NCBI GenBank assembly: GCA_022769365.1
Contig: JALEJO010000047.1
Span: 1 to 32,325 of the forward strand
From: Oscillospiraceae bacterium
GTDB lineage: Bacteria; Bacillota; Clostridia; Oscillospirales; Ruminococcaceae
DNA: 32,325 nucleotides
Direction: 5' to 3'
A program made the position numbers and the translations under genes. Below are positions 8,074 to 16,892 of the stretch, piece after piece. Position 1 is the stretch's first letter. Each line of letters starts with the position of its first letter. The notes under the pieces are model-generated. The model was not told the DNA's origin and made no database searches. It worked only from the letters and a program-made list of their open reading frames with translations.

Positions 8074-9978
8074 ATGAAAATATGTAATGTAAAAAGCATT
8101 ATACCGAATAAATTTAAAGATGCTGTGAAAAATAATTTTATCACAGGTAAATTATACAGATTACATAAAAGCATAAAAACAAGAAGAGATATAAATTCTG
8201 AAAAATATAAGATGACAAATATTTTGCTTACTCTTTTATTTCCGATTTTCATAGTTTGTATGGCGGAACTTAATCAGAATAAATATCCGAGCAAGTTTAT
8301 TTTGTTTGTGGCAGAACGCCCGAACGTTATGCTTTTTAATGTTATAGTTGCATTTATGATATTTGCAGCACTATACTTTATATTAAGGCGTGGTTGGAGA
8401 GCGGTTTTTGTTCAGAGTGCTTTGTACATGACTCTCAGTACAACGGAACTTTTCAAATATAACACAAACGGCAATCACCTTACAATGCAGGATTTGTCGC
8501 TTGCAAAAAGTTTACAGAGTATAACTTCTTTTGCATATATTAAAATAACAGCCGTCCTTATAATTTATATTCTTATTTGCCTTATTTATATTGGTGCGGT
8601 TTTCTGGTTTAATCCTAAAATAAAAATGAGATGGTTCAAGGCAATTGTGCCTGCTGTTTGTTGTGCAGGTGCTTGTGCTTCAATTATGGTTGTGCCATCA
8701 TTTGGAAATAAAGTTTATGCACTTTTTGACATTGACACAAGTTCAGCTAAAAACACATTTATATTAAATGAAAAATTTAATAATAACGGTTTCCTTGCGT
8801 TCTTTATGCAGGACAGTACGGAAACAATTGAAAATGAACTTAAAGTTCCTGAAAATTACAACAAGACTTCAATTGATAACTATCTTGATGAATCTGATGA
8901 AGAAACAACTGAAAAGGAATACACAGATAACGAAGTTCAGCCGAATGTTGTTGTTATAATGTCTGAAAGTTATGCCGATTTCAGAGTTTTTGATGAACTT
9001 GGTGTAAGTGATGATTATTATAAGGGCTTTGATGCAGTATGTAATGATAAGGGAGCATATTCAGGTTATGCAATTGTTCCGACATATGCAAGTTATACTG
9101 TAAGAACTGAATTTGAACTTATGATGGGTCTTCCTGTTAAGTCTATGAATGATGCAGATATGCCGCAGAAACTTCTTTTTGACAGAAAACAGACAACAAT
9201 TCCATCATACTATAAAGCCGCAGGATACAACACAGCTTATGTTCATCCATATTTAAGCACATTCTATGGCAGAGATCATATTTATTCAAACTATAGTTTT
9301 GATAAGATGATATTTGAAGATGATTTTACAGTAAATGAAAATTATTATGGAAACTATATAGATGATGCGACAGTTTACAATCAGATAGAAGACCTTATGA
9401 AAGATTCAGATAAGCCGATGTATATTCACGCAACAACAATGCAGAATCATCAGCCTTATGATCAGGGTGCTCATCCTGATGACCAGTTTGCAAATTATCT
9501 TGACCAGATAAAGCATACAGGTGAATGCCTTGAAAATCTTATGAATGAACTCAAGGATTTTGACGAACCGACAATTGTTTTCTATATAGGCGATCACTTC
9601 CCATCACTCAGAGGCGATGACAGTGTTTATACAGAACTTGGTATAACAAGCGAAAATTGCAGCACACTTTATGAACAGCATTATGTTATCTGGTCTAATT
9701 TTGATGCAGATTACAGCAATATACCAAATGAAAAGTTCTCAACTTTCTATATGCCTTATGAACTTATGCAGATAGCAGGAATTAAAGGTGATAGTTTTAC
9801 TTCAGAAATGCTTGATAAAATAAAAACACGTCCTGTTTATTCAACAAATTATCAGCCTGATAGTCTTCCTGATGATGAACTTGATATGTTGACATACGAC
9901 AGAACGCTTGGTTCACAGCTTTCAGATAATCCTTTATCAGTTTTATATCCTGATGAAACAAATACAACAGAGAAATAA
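8074..9978 (+). CDS. LTA synthase family membrane sulfatase/phosphoglycerol transferase
   Basis: 634 aa; N-terminal TM helices, then NVVVIMSESYADFRVF, SYTVRTEFELMMGLP, HPYLSTFYGRD, FYIGDHFPSL sulfatase-fold motifs. Confidence 0.85.
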   Translation: MKICNVKSIIPNKFKDAVKNNFITGKLYRLHKSIKTRRDINSEKYKMTNILLTLLFPIFIVCMAELNQNKYPSKFILFVAERPNVMLFNVIVAFMIFAALYFILRRGWRAVFVQSALYMTLSTTELFKYNTNGNHLTMQDLSLAKSLQSITSFAYIKITAVLIIYILICLIYIGAVFWFNPKIKMRWFKAIVPAVCCAGACASIMVVPSFGNKVYALFDIDTSSAKNTFILNEKFNNNGFLAFFMQDSTETIENELKVPENYNKTSIDNYLDESDEETTEKEYTDNEVQPNVVVIMSESYADFRVFDELGVSDDYYKGFDAVCNDKGAYSGYAIVPTYASYTVRTEFELMMGLPVKSMNDADMPQKLLFDRKQTTIPSYYKAAGYNTAYVHPYLSTFYGRDHIYSNYSFDKMIFEDDFTVNENYYGNYIDDATVYNQIEDLMKDSDKPMYIHATTMQNHQPYDQGAHPDDQFANYLDQIKHTGECLENLMNELKDFDEPTIVFYIGDHFPSLRGDDSVYTELGITSENCSTLYEQHYVIWSNFDADYSNIPNEKFSTFYMPYELMQIAGIKGDSFTSEMLDKIKTRPVYSTNYQPDSLPDDELDMLTYDRTLGSQLSDNPLSVLYPDETNTTEK

Positions 9979-9990
9979 GGAGAATTTTAG

Positions 9991-10383
9991 ATGAAATTAA
10001 TTAAAACACCTGAAACTTACACTTTGACTGAAATGGTAAAAGAAGAAAATCTTGCATCAACTGTTAAAAGCGGTTCACTTGATGTTCTTGCAACACCAAC
10101 TCTTGCAGCATGGTTTGAATACGCTGCCTGCAAGCTTCTTGAAGGTTATCTTGAAGATGAAGAAACAACTGTCGGAACACTTCTTGAACTCCATCACAAC
10201 GCTCCTACAACACTTGGAGATACAGTTAAGATAGAAATAACCCTTACTGAACAAAACGGCAGAGAACTCGTTTTTGAGGCTTCTGCATTCGATTCAGCAG
10301 GTGAAGTTGCTAAATGCAGTCACAAAAGATTTATTGTGTATAAAACAAAGTTTATGGATAAGGCTAAGTCAAGAAGAGTATAA
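9991..10383 (+). CDS. Hot-dog thioesterase family protein (FlK-like)
   Basis: 130 aa; LATPTLAAWFEYAACKLLEGYL...TVGTLLELHHNAPTTLGDTVKIE pattern. Confidence 0.75.
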   Translation: MKLIKTPETYTLTEMVKEENLASTVKSGSLDVLATPTLAAWFEYAACKLLEGYLEDEETTVGTLLELHHNAPTTLGDTVKIEITLTEQNGRELVFEASAFDSAGEVAKCSHKRFIVYKTKFMDKAKSRRV

Positions 10384-10386
10384 TAA

Positions 10387-10420
10387 AAAAGGACTTCAGA
10401 AATGAAGTCCTTTTATTTTT
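10387..10420. terminator. Bidirectional terminator
   Basis: AAAAGGACTTCA-GAAA-TGAAGTCCTTTT followed by ATTTTTTT. Confidence 0.9.
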
Positions 10421-12046
10421 TTATTTATTTTTATCTTCACCATCAACAACAAGAGTTGCTGAACCATATGCTTTGTACGGATGTCCAACCTCATCAAATT
10501 CGGCTGTATAACGAACGTGGAAAGGTATTCTGTCTTTTGTGAGTGGAATAATTGCTTCAAGGTGGTCAGCACCTTCTGCAAGCTGTTTGTGCCAGTCACG
10601 ATACATATCAGCATAATCAGCAGGGAAAAGACCTGATTCAATAACAGGTTCAGGATAATTTTCAATAAGCGGCGGAAGACCCAAATCACGCATACATCTT
10701 GAACAAGGACGCATTTCTTTTGTTCCTATATTATATTCCCAGCAATAAATATTTGCCTGTTCGCTTGCTGTTCTGAATTTTTTTTCGCTTTCGGCAAGCT
10801 GTTGGAAACTTCTGTAATCATCAGTAATATTTCTTATAAGAACATAAAGAAGAGTTTGCGACTCATTATGACCTATAACACGCATTGTACTTTCAATATA
10901 AAGATTATCATCTCCGCAGCAAGGAGAATGTATCGGACGCCATGTTCTGCAAGTTTCATTTTCTTTTGATTTGATGGCACGTTTTATTGTATCAATATAT
11001 ATTTTTGCATTTTGCTTATCAAATCCAAGATTCTTCTGATATAAAACAACTTCCTGTTGTTCCATATTCATACCAAGTTCTTTAAGATAATTCTGATTTA
11101 CTCTTAAAGTTTCAATTTTTCCTTTTTCGTATGAAATAACGGCTGCACCGCCTACAAGACTATTAAAAACAAGTGTTTCAATTGATTCATAATTCCAGAA
11201 TTTTTCTGCATCAAGTTTGTCAATGAGTTTCATACCTGATTTCATTTCGCAGATTTTTGAACTTTTAAGCATATCAATATATTCATTTTCTGGGACAGGT
11301 TTAGAAAAAAGATAGCCCTGAATATAATTACAGCCAATACTTTGCAGGTATTCCGCCTGATCGATTGTTTCAACACCCTCCGCAATAACAGGTGTGCCGA
11401 GCCAATTTGCCATTTTTATAATGGAATTTATAATTATTCCGCCTCTGCCGCCGATTTTTCCTCGCATAAAAATCATATCAAGTTTAATTATATCAACTTC
11501 AACATCTTTTAAAACATTAAGAGAAGAATATCCGCTTCCGAAATCGTCCATTTCAACAACATATCCGAGAGAATGAAGGCTTTCAACAATCCTTATCATA
11601 TACTCATTTCCGCCGACAAGCGAACTTTCAGTTATTTCAATGCGAAAATAAGTAACCGGTATATCATATCGTTTTCTTATGGCTTCCATATCTTCAATAA
11701 AGTTTCCACCATAAACATCATATCTTGAAACATTGAAAGAAATTGGAACTATTCGTACATTTTTATCTATGCATTTTCTAAGAAAAGCACAAATTTTTTC
11801 AAATACATACAAATCAAGCCTTGTTATGTATCCGCTGGACTCATAAACGGGAATAAAATCCCCAGGTGACTGCATTCCATACAGTGGGTGAAACCATCTG
11901 ACAAGTGCCTCTGCACCTATTATTTTTTTTGATGTGTAATTATATTGCGGCTGAAAATATACAAGAAACTGTTCCTCTTCAAATGCCTGCTCGGTATTTT
12001 CAAGGATTTCGTTTTTATTCATAAAATATCTTTTAGAGTTATCCAT
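10421..12046 (-). CDS. c-di-GMP phosphodiesterase with N-terminal EAL and C-terminal PAS-like region
   Basis: 541 aa; GAEALVRW, ITESSL, MDDFGSGYSSL, DIIKLD, VIAEGVET, YIQGYLFSKP (EAL catalytic motifs present); two PAS-like stretches after residue ~300. Confidence 0.88.
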   Translation of the reverse strand: MDNSKRYFMNKNEILENTEQAFEEEQFLVYFQPQYNYTSKKIIGAEALVRWFHPLYGMQSPGDFIPVYESSGYITRLDLYVFEKICAFLRKCIDKNVRIVPISFNVSRYDVYGGNFIEDMEAIRKRYDIPVTYFRIEITESSLVGGNEYMIRIVESLHSLGYVVEMDDFGSGYSSLNVLKDVEVDIIKLDMIFMRGKIGGRGGIIINSIIKMANWLGTPVIAEGVETIDQAEYLQSIGCNYIQGYLFSKPVPENEYIDMLKSSKICEMKSGMKLIDKLDAEKFWNYESIETLVFNSLVGGAAVISYEKGKIETLRVNQNYLKELGMNMEQQEVVLYQKNLGFDKQNAKIYIDTIKRAIKSKENETCRTWRPIHSPCCGDDNLYIESTMRVIGHNESQTLLYVLIRNITDDYRSFQQLAESEKKFRTASEQANIYCWEYNIGTKEMRPCSRCMRDLGLPPLIENYPEPVIESGLFPADYADMYRDWHKQLAEGADHLEAIIPLTKDRIPFHVRYTAEFDEVGHPYKAYGSATLVVDGEDKNK

Positions 12047-12183
12047 ATTTCTACCCCTTTCATTATAGATTTAACTTGCTAAATGTCATTATATCATATT
12101 AACATTAAAAAATCAACTATTAAATTAAAACTTGTTTAAAATATCAGATTTTCGGTGCAAACATACATAAATTAAAATATACT

Positions 12184-12253
12184 GAAAAGGTTTTAAATCT
12201 GTCAGTGTAAGCTGACACCTTAATTCCTCATTCCTAATTTCTAATTTCTAATC
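12184..12253. repeat. Fragment (right end) of the MITE-like repeat family, copy C
   Basis: CTGTCAGTGTAAGCTGACACCTTAATTCCTCATTCCTAATTTCTAATTT closely matches copy A 3797-3836. Confidence 0.75.
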
Positions 12254-12275
12254 TTTTATCATTAAAAAAATAATG

Positions 12276-12304
12276 TTGCAATTAAAGTAAAAATATGCTA
12301 TAAT
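12276..12304 (+). promoter_or_regulatory. Promoter of pyrK operon
   Basis: TTGCAA (12276-12281), 17-nt spacer, TATAAT (12299-12304). Confidence 0.7.
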
Positions 12305-12348
12305 TGTAATATCATTCAGATACGATTATAAAAAGGAGAAAAAGTATA

Positions 12349-13122
12349 ATGAAATATAAACAGGGACTTTACCCTATAATAAAAAAAGAAAACCTTGCAA
12401 AAGATATTTTCAGTTTTGAAATACTTTGTCCTGAAATTGCCCAAATATCAAAGGCAGGACAGTTTGCACAGGTTAAAGTTGCAGGAAAATTTTTACGCAG
12501 ACCTATTTCAATCTGTGAAATAAATAAAGAAAAAGGCACAATACGTCTTGTTTTTGCAATTAAACATGAGGGAACTGAAATTCTTTCAAACTATACGGAA
12601 AACACAATGATTGATATTATTGCACCGCTTGGAAATGGTTTTAAAACAGATGAAAACTATAAAAAAGTTGTACTTGTGGGTGGTGGAATAGGTGTTCCGC
12701 CTATGGTTGGACTTTCTAAAATATATGGAGATAAAGCTATAGCTATTTCAGGATTTAGAAATTCAAAAGCCGTTATACTTCAGGAAGATTTTGAAAAGAA
12801 CAATTCAAAAACAATTTTATGTACAGATGACGGTTCAGAGGGTATACACGGTTTTGTTACACAGCCTCTTGAAGATATTTTAAAGTCTGAAAAGATAGAT
12901 ATGGTTTATTCCTGCGGACCAACTCCTATGCTTAAAAATATAGCAGCAGTTGCAAAGAAATATAATACACCTTGTCAGGTTTCACTCGAAGAAAGAATGG
13001 GTTGCGGAATTGGTGCGTGTCTTGTTTGTGCCTGCAAAATAAAAGGAGAAAACGGAGAAACAGAAAGTCGTCACGTTTGCAAGGACGGACCTGTTTTCAA
13101 TGCTGAGGAGGTTGAATGGTAA
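12349..13122 (+). CDS. pyrK: Dihydroorotate dehydrogenase electron transfer subunit
   Basis: 257 aa; FLRRPISICE, VGGGIGVPPM, SCGPTPML, C-terminal CGIGACLVCACK...HVCKDGPVF [2Fe-2S] cysteines. Confidence 0.95.
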   Translation: MKYKQGLYPIIKKENLAKDIFSFEILCPEIAQISKAGQFAQVKVAGKFLRRPISICEINKEKGTIRLVFAIKHEGTEILSNYTENTMIDIIAPLGNGFKTDENYKKVVLVGGGIGVPPMVGLSKIYGDKAIAISGFRNSKAVILQEDFEKNNSKTILCTDDGSEGIHGFVTQPLEDILKSEKIDMVYSCGPTPMLKNIAAVAKKYNTPCQVSLEERMGCGIGACLVCACKIKGENGETESRHVCKDGPVFNAEEVEW

Positions 13123-14033
13123 TGGCAAATTTAAATGTTAATGTATGCGGAATTGATTTTAAAAATCCTGTTATACCTGCATCAGGTGTATTCGGATATG
13201 GCAGAGAATACGAAGAATTATTTCCGCTTTCAGCACTCGGCGGAATTGCAACAAAAGGTACAACAATAACAAAACGTCCGGGAAATCCTGCACCAAGAGT
13301 TGCGGAAGCACCTTCGGGAATGCTTAATTCAGTAGGACTTCAGAACCCCGGAATTGACCATTTCATTGCACACGAATTACCATATCTTTTAACCAAAGAT
13401 ACAGTAATACTTGCAAATATTGCAGGTTCAACAATAGAAGAATGTGTTGAAATTGCAAAGAAACTTGAAAATACAGATGTTCATATGATAGAACTTAATA
13501 TTTCCTGTCCAAACGTGAAGCAGGGCGGTGCTGCATTCGGAACAAATTGCGACAGTGCGGCGGCTATAACAAAAGCTGTTAAACAGGCAACAACAAAACC
13601 TCTTGTTGTAAAGCTTTCACCGAATGTAACAAGTATAACTGAAATTGCAAAAGCTGTTGAATCAGAGGGTGCAGATGCTGTTTCACTTATAAATACTTTA
13701 CTCGGAATGAGAATTGATATAGATTCAAAAAGACCTATACTCAAGAATAATGTTGGTGGAATGTCAGGACCTTGTGTTTTTCCACTTGCTGTAAGAATGG
13801 TATGGCAGACAGCAAACGCTGTTTCAATACCTGTTATAGGAATGGGTGGAATTGCTTCGGGAAAAGATGCAATTGAAATGATGATGGCAGGTGCATCAGC
13901 TGTTCAGGTTGGTGCGGCGATATTTAATGACCCGCTTGCACCTGTTCATATAATTGAAGAAATGAACGAATGGCTCGACAGCAAAAATATAAAAGATATA
14001 AATGAAATAGTCGGAAGTGTTAAACCATGGTAA
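13122..14033 (+). CDS. pyrD: Dihydroorotate dehydrogenase catalytic subunit (class 1B)
   Basis: NPVIPASGVFGYG, ELNISCPNVKQGG, VVKLSPNVTSI, GMGGIASGKDAIEMMMAGASAVQVG. Start at 13122 (TAATG with pyrK stop) or 13116. Confidence 0.95.
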   Translation: MANLNVNVCGIDFKNPVIPASGVFGYGREYEELFPLSALGGIATKGTTITKRPGNPAPRVAEAPSGMLNSVGLQNPGIDHFIAHELPYLLTKDTVILANIAGSTIEECVEIAKKLENTDVHMIELNISCPNVKQGGAAFGTNCDSAAAITKAVKQATTKPLVVKLSPNVTSITEIAKAVESEGADAVSLINTLLGMRIDIDSKRPILKNNVGGMSGPCVFPLAVRMVWQTANAVSIPVIGMGGIASGKDAIEMMMAGASAVQVGAAIFNDPLAPVHIIEEMNEWLDSKNIKDINEIVGSVKPW

Positions 14034-14713
14034 CAAAAATATATCTTGTTCGTCATGCACAGGCAGAGGGCAATGTCAAAAGATTTTTTCAAGGCAGGAT
14101 AGACACAGATTTAAGTGAACTTGGCTATAAACAGATAAAATATCTTGCTGAAAGATTTAAAGATATAAATTTTGATAAAATTTATTCAAGTCCTTATAAA
14201 CGTGCAATGGCAACAGCTGAGGCAGTAAACAAGTATCATAATCTTGAAATAATAAAAGATGAAAAACTTGTTGAAATAGACGGCGGAAAACTTGAAGGTA
14301 TGCAGTGGACAGAGATAGATGAAAAATATCCTGTTGAATCTGAAAAATGGAAAATGCAGATAAACGATTTTCAAGCACCTGACGGTGAAAATCTTGAAGA
14401 TGTTTTTAAAAGAATGGGCAAAGCCGTTACGGAACTTGCAGAAGAAAATGCAGGGAAAACAATAGTTATATCATCTCATGGCTGTGCGATAAGAGCATTT
14501 TTATGTTTTGCGGAATTTGGCGACCTTTCAAGAATTTATGATGTTGGCTGGGCGGATAATACATCTGTTTCATATCTTGAATATGAAAACGGAAAATATA
14601 AAGTCATATTTAAAAATGATGTTTCACATCTTCCTGATGGATTATATACCCCGACAAGTGCGATATGGAACAGTCCGCAGGAATACCTTGAAAAGATGAA
14701 AGGAAAAAAGTAA
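14027..14713 (+). CDS. Histidine phosphatase (phosphoglycerate mutase-like) family protein
   Basis: YLVRHAQAEGNV, SPYKRAMATAEAV, VISSHGCAIRAFLC. Confidence 0.92.
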   Translation: MVTKIYLVRHAQAEGNVKRFFQGRIDTDLSELGYKQIKYLAERFKDINFDKIYSSPYKRAMATAEAVNKYHNLEIIKDEKLVEIDGGKLEGMQWTEIDEKYPVESEKWKMQINDFQAPDGENLEDVFKRMGKAVTELAEENAGKTIVISSHGCAIRAFLCFAEFGDLSRIYDVGWADNTSVSYLEYENGKYKVIFKNDVSHLPDGLYTPTSAIWNSPQEYLEKMKGKK

Positions 14714-15145
14714 ATGGTAATAATGTCAGTTGACTTTGGCGATTCAAGAACAGGAATAGCAGTCTGTGATAAATTTGAAATGCTTGCTTCACCTGTTGAA
14801 GTTATTGCTGAAAAGGATTTTAATACCTGTGCAAAAAAAGTTTCAGATAAAGCAAAAGAACTGAAAGCTGAACTTATAGTTGTGGGTTATCCTAAAAATA
14901 TGAACAACACAGTTGGAGAAAGAGCCGAAAAATGCATAAAATTCGGTGAAATGGTGAAAGAACTTTCAGGAACGGAAGTTGTTATGTGGGACGAACGTTC
15001 AACAACTGTTTCAGCACATAATTATCTTAATGTAACAAATACAAGAGGCAAAAAGAGAAAAGCCGTTGTTGATGCGGTTGCAGCAACAATAATTCTTGAA
15101 AGTTATATGGGATACAGAAAAAATACGAAGAAAGATGAAGAATAA
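14714..15145 (+). CDS. ruvX: Holliday junction resolvase-like protein YqgF/RuvX
   Basis: 143 aa; MSVDFGDSRTGIAVCD, VVGYPKNMNNTVGERAEK, WDERSTTVSA. Confidence 0.92.
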   Translation: MVIMSVDFGDSRTGIAVCDKFEMLASPVEVIAEKDFNTCAKKVSDKAKELKAELIVVGYPKNMNNTVGERAEKCIKFGEMVKELSGTEVVMWDERSTTVSAHNYLNVTNTRGKKRKAVVDAVAATIILESYMGYRKNTKKDEE

Positions 15146-15641
15146 AATGGAACTTAATCTTGTACTTGTTGAACCGCAAATACCGCAAAATACAGGCAAT
15201 ATTGCAAGAACCTGTGCGGTAACGGGTGCAAAACTTCACCTTATACGACCGCTTGGGTTTGAAATAACAGACAAAAATTTAAAGCGTGCAGGACTTGACT
15301 ACTGGGATAAACTTGATATAACGTATTATGACGGACTTGATGATTTTTTTGAAAAAACAGATGGTACATATTACTATTTTACATCAAAGGGACAGCATAT
15401 ACATAGTGATATAAAATATCCTGACAAAGTTTATTTATTATTCGGACGTGAGGACGCAGGACTTCCTGAAGAACTTCTTTTTAAAAATCCTGATTATTGT
15501 GCAAGAATACCTATGCGAAATACGCTAAGATGTTTGAATCTTTCAAATTCAGTTGCAATTGCGGCATATGAGGTATTAAGACAGTGGGGTTATCCCAAGC
15601 TTTCAACAACAGGTCAGCTGACAAAATTTGAATGGGAATAA
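15135..15641 (+). CDS. trmL: tRNA (cytidine(34)-2'-O)-methyltransferase, SPOUT family
   Basis: LVEPQIPQNTGNIARTCAVTGAKLHLIRPLGF, LLFGREDAGLPEELL, IPMRNTLRCLNLSNSVAIAAYEVLRQ. ATG at 15135 overlaps the ruvX stop. Confidence 0.93.
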   Translation: MKNKMELNLVLVEPQIPQNTGNIARTCAVTGAKLHLIRPLGFEITDKNLKRAGLDYWDKLDITYYDGLDDFFEKTDGTYYYFTSKGQHIHSDIKYPDKVYLLFGREDAGLPEELLFKNPDYCARIPMRNTLRCLNLSNSVAIAAYEVLRQWGYPKLSTTGQLTKFEWE

Positions 15642-15644
15642 AGA

Positions 15645-16868
15645 ATGAAAAAATATAATATTGTTATTATAGGCGGAGGGGCAGCAGGAATGGCGGCTGC
15701 CCTTGCTGCTTTTTACAAAGATAAAACGCTTAAAACAGCCATAATTGAAAAAAATAAAACACTCGGCAAGAAAATTCTTGCAACAGGAAACGGTAGATGT
15801 AATCTTTCAAATGAAAATATATCCTGGGAAAATTATTATCCTTATGAAAATAATTTTTATTTTGACATTCTGAAAAAGAATGAAGATTATATAAAAAAGC
15901 TGTTTGACAAACTTGGAATATTATTTTATACAGATGAAAGTGGAAGAATTTATCCGTCATCATGCAGTGCAAAAACTGTAAATGAGGCTTTTTTACGAGA
16001 AATAAAAAAGACAAATACAGATGTTTTCTGTGAGACTGAAATATTTAAAATAGAAAAATACGGCGAAAAATGGAAACTTTTTTCAAAAACAGGCGACGAA
16101 TTTTTAACAGATAAAGTTATATTTGCAGTTGGCGGATTTGCCGCTCCTGAATTTGGAACAAACGGGGTTTCTTGGAAAATTTTGCAAAATATGGGTATTG
16201 AAACTGACTATGCAGAAGCTGCACTTTGTCCCCTTTATACAGATAAAAATATAAAATCATTAAGAGGTTTAAGAGTTCGTGCAAGAATCAAAGTTTGCGA
16301 ATATAATCTGAAACAAATCTGTGAAAAAGTAATTTATATGGAAGATAATTCTGAAATTCAGTTTGGGGAAAATTATATTTCTGGTGTCGGGGTAATGAAT
16401 GCAACGACATTTATAAAAAATGACGATATATCGGGAATTTATCTTGATATTGCATTTCAGCAAAAAACAGATTTAAATGAATATTTCAGAAAAATTATTG
16501 AAAACAGACCAAAAGATGCAATTGAAACAATATATGATGGCGTATGCGACAGACGACTCGGAAAATATATTCTGACTGAACATCTTGGAATCAAGGATAT
16601 TTCAAAGCCGATTGAAAGTTTAGAAGATATTGAAAAAATTGTGGACGGAGTAGAAAATCTGTCTTTTGGAGAACTTAAAAAAGGAACATGGAAACAGTCG
16701 CAGACAACAATGGGCGGAGTAAAAAGCGAAGAAGTTACGGAAAATCTTGAACTTAAAAAGGCAAAAGGAATTTATGTATGCGGTGAAGTGTGCAACATAA
16801 ACGGAATGTGCGGCGGTTACAGTCTTGCGTGGGCTTGGGTTTCAGGTATTGTTTCTGGGTTGGCTTAA
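15645..16868 (+). CDS. HI0933/BaiN-like flavoprotein (NAD(P)/FAD-dependent oxidoreductase)
   Basis: 407 aa; IIGGGAAGMAAALAA, GRCNLSNEN, MGGVKSEEV..., CGEVCNINGMCGGYSLAWAWVSG. Confidence 0.9.
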   Translation: MKKYNIVIIGGGAAGMAAALAAFYKDKTLKTAIIEKNKTLGKKILATGNGRCNLSNENISWENYYPYENNFYFDILKKNEDYIKKLFDKLGILFYTDESGRIYPSSCSAKTVNEAFLREIKKTNTDVFCETEIFKIEKYGEKWKLFSKTGDEFLTDKVIFAVGGFAAPEFGTNGVSWKILQNMGIETDYAEAALCPLYTDKNIKSLRGLRVRARIKVCEYNLKQICEKVIYMEDNSEIQFGENYISGVGVMNATTFIKNDDISGIYLDIAFQQKTDLNEYFRKIIENRPKDAIETIYDGVCDRRLGKYILTEHLGIKDISKPIESLEDIEKIVDGVENLSFGELKKGTWKQSQTTMGGVKSEEVTENLELKKAKGIYVCGEVCNINGMCGGYSLAWAWVSGIVSGLA

Positions 16869-16892
16869 AAATATTTTCAAGAAAGGAAAAGT

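Noticed and set aside
12305-12348. PyrR-type attenuator or riboswitch before pyrK
   Set aside because: The leader is only about 44 nt from -10 to start, with no terminator/antiterminator pair visible.
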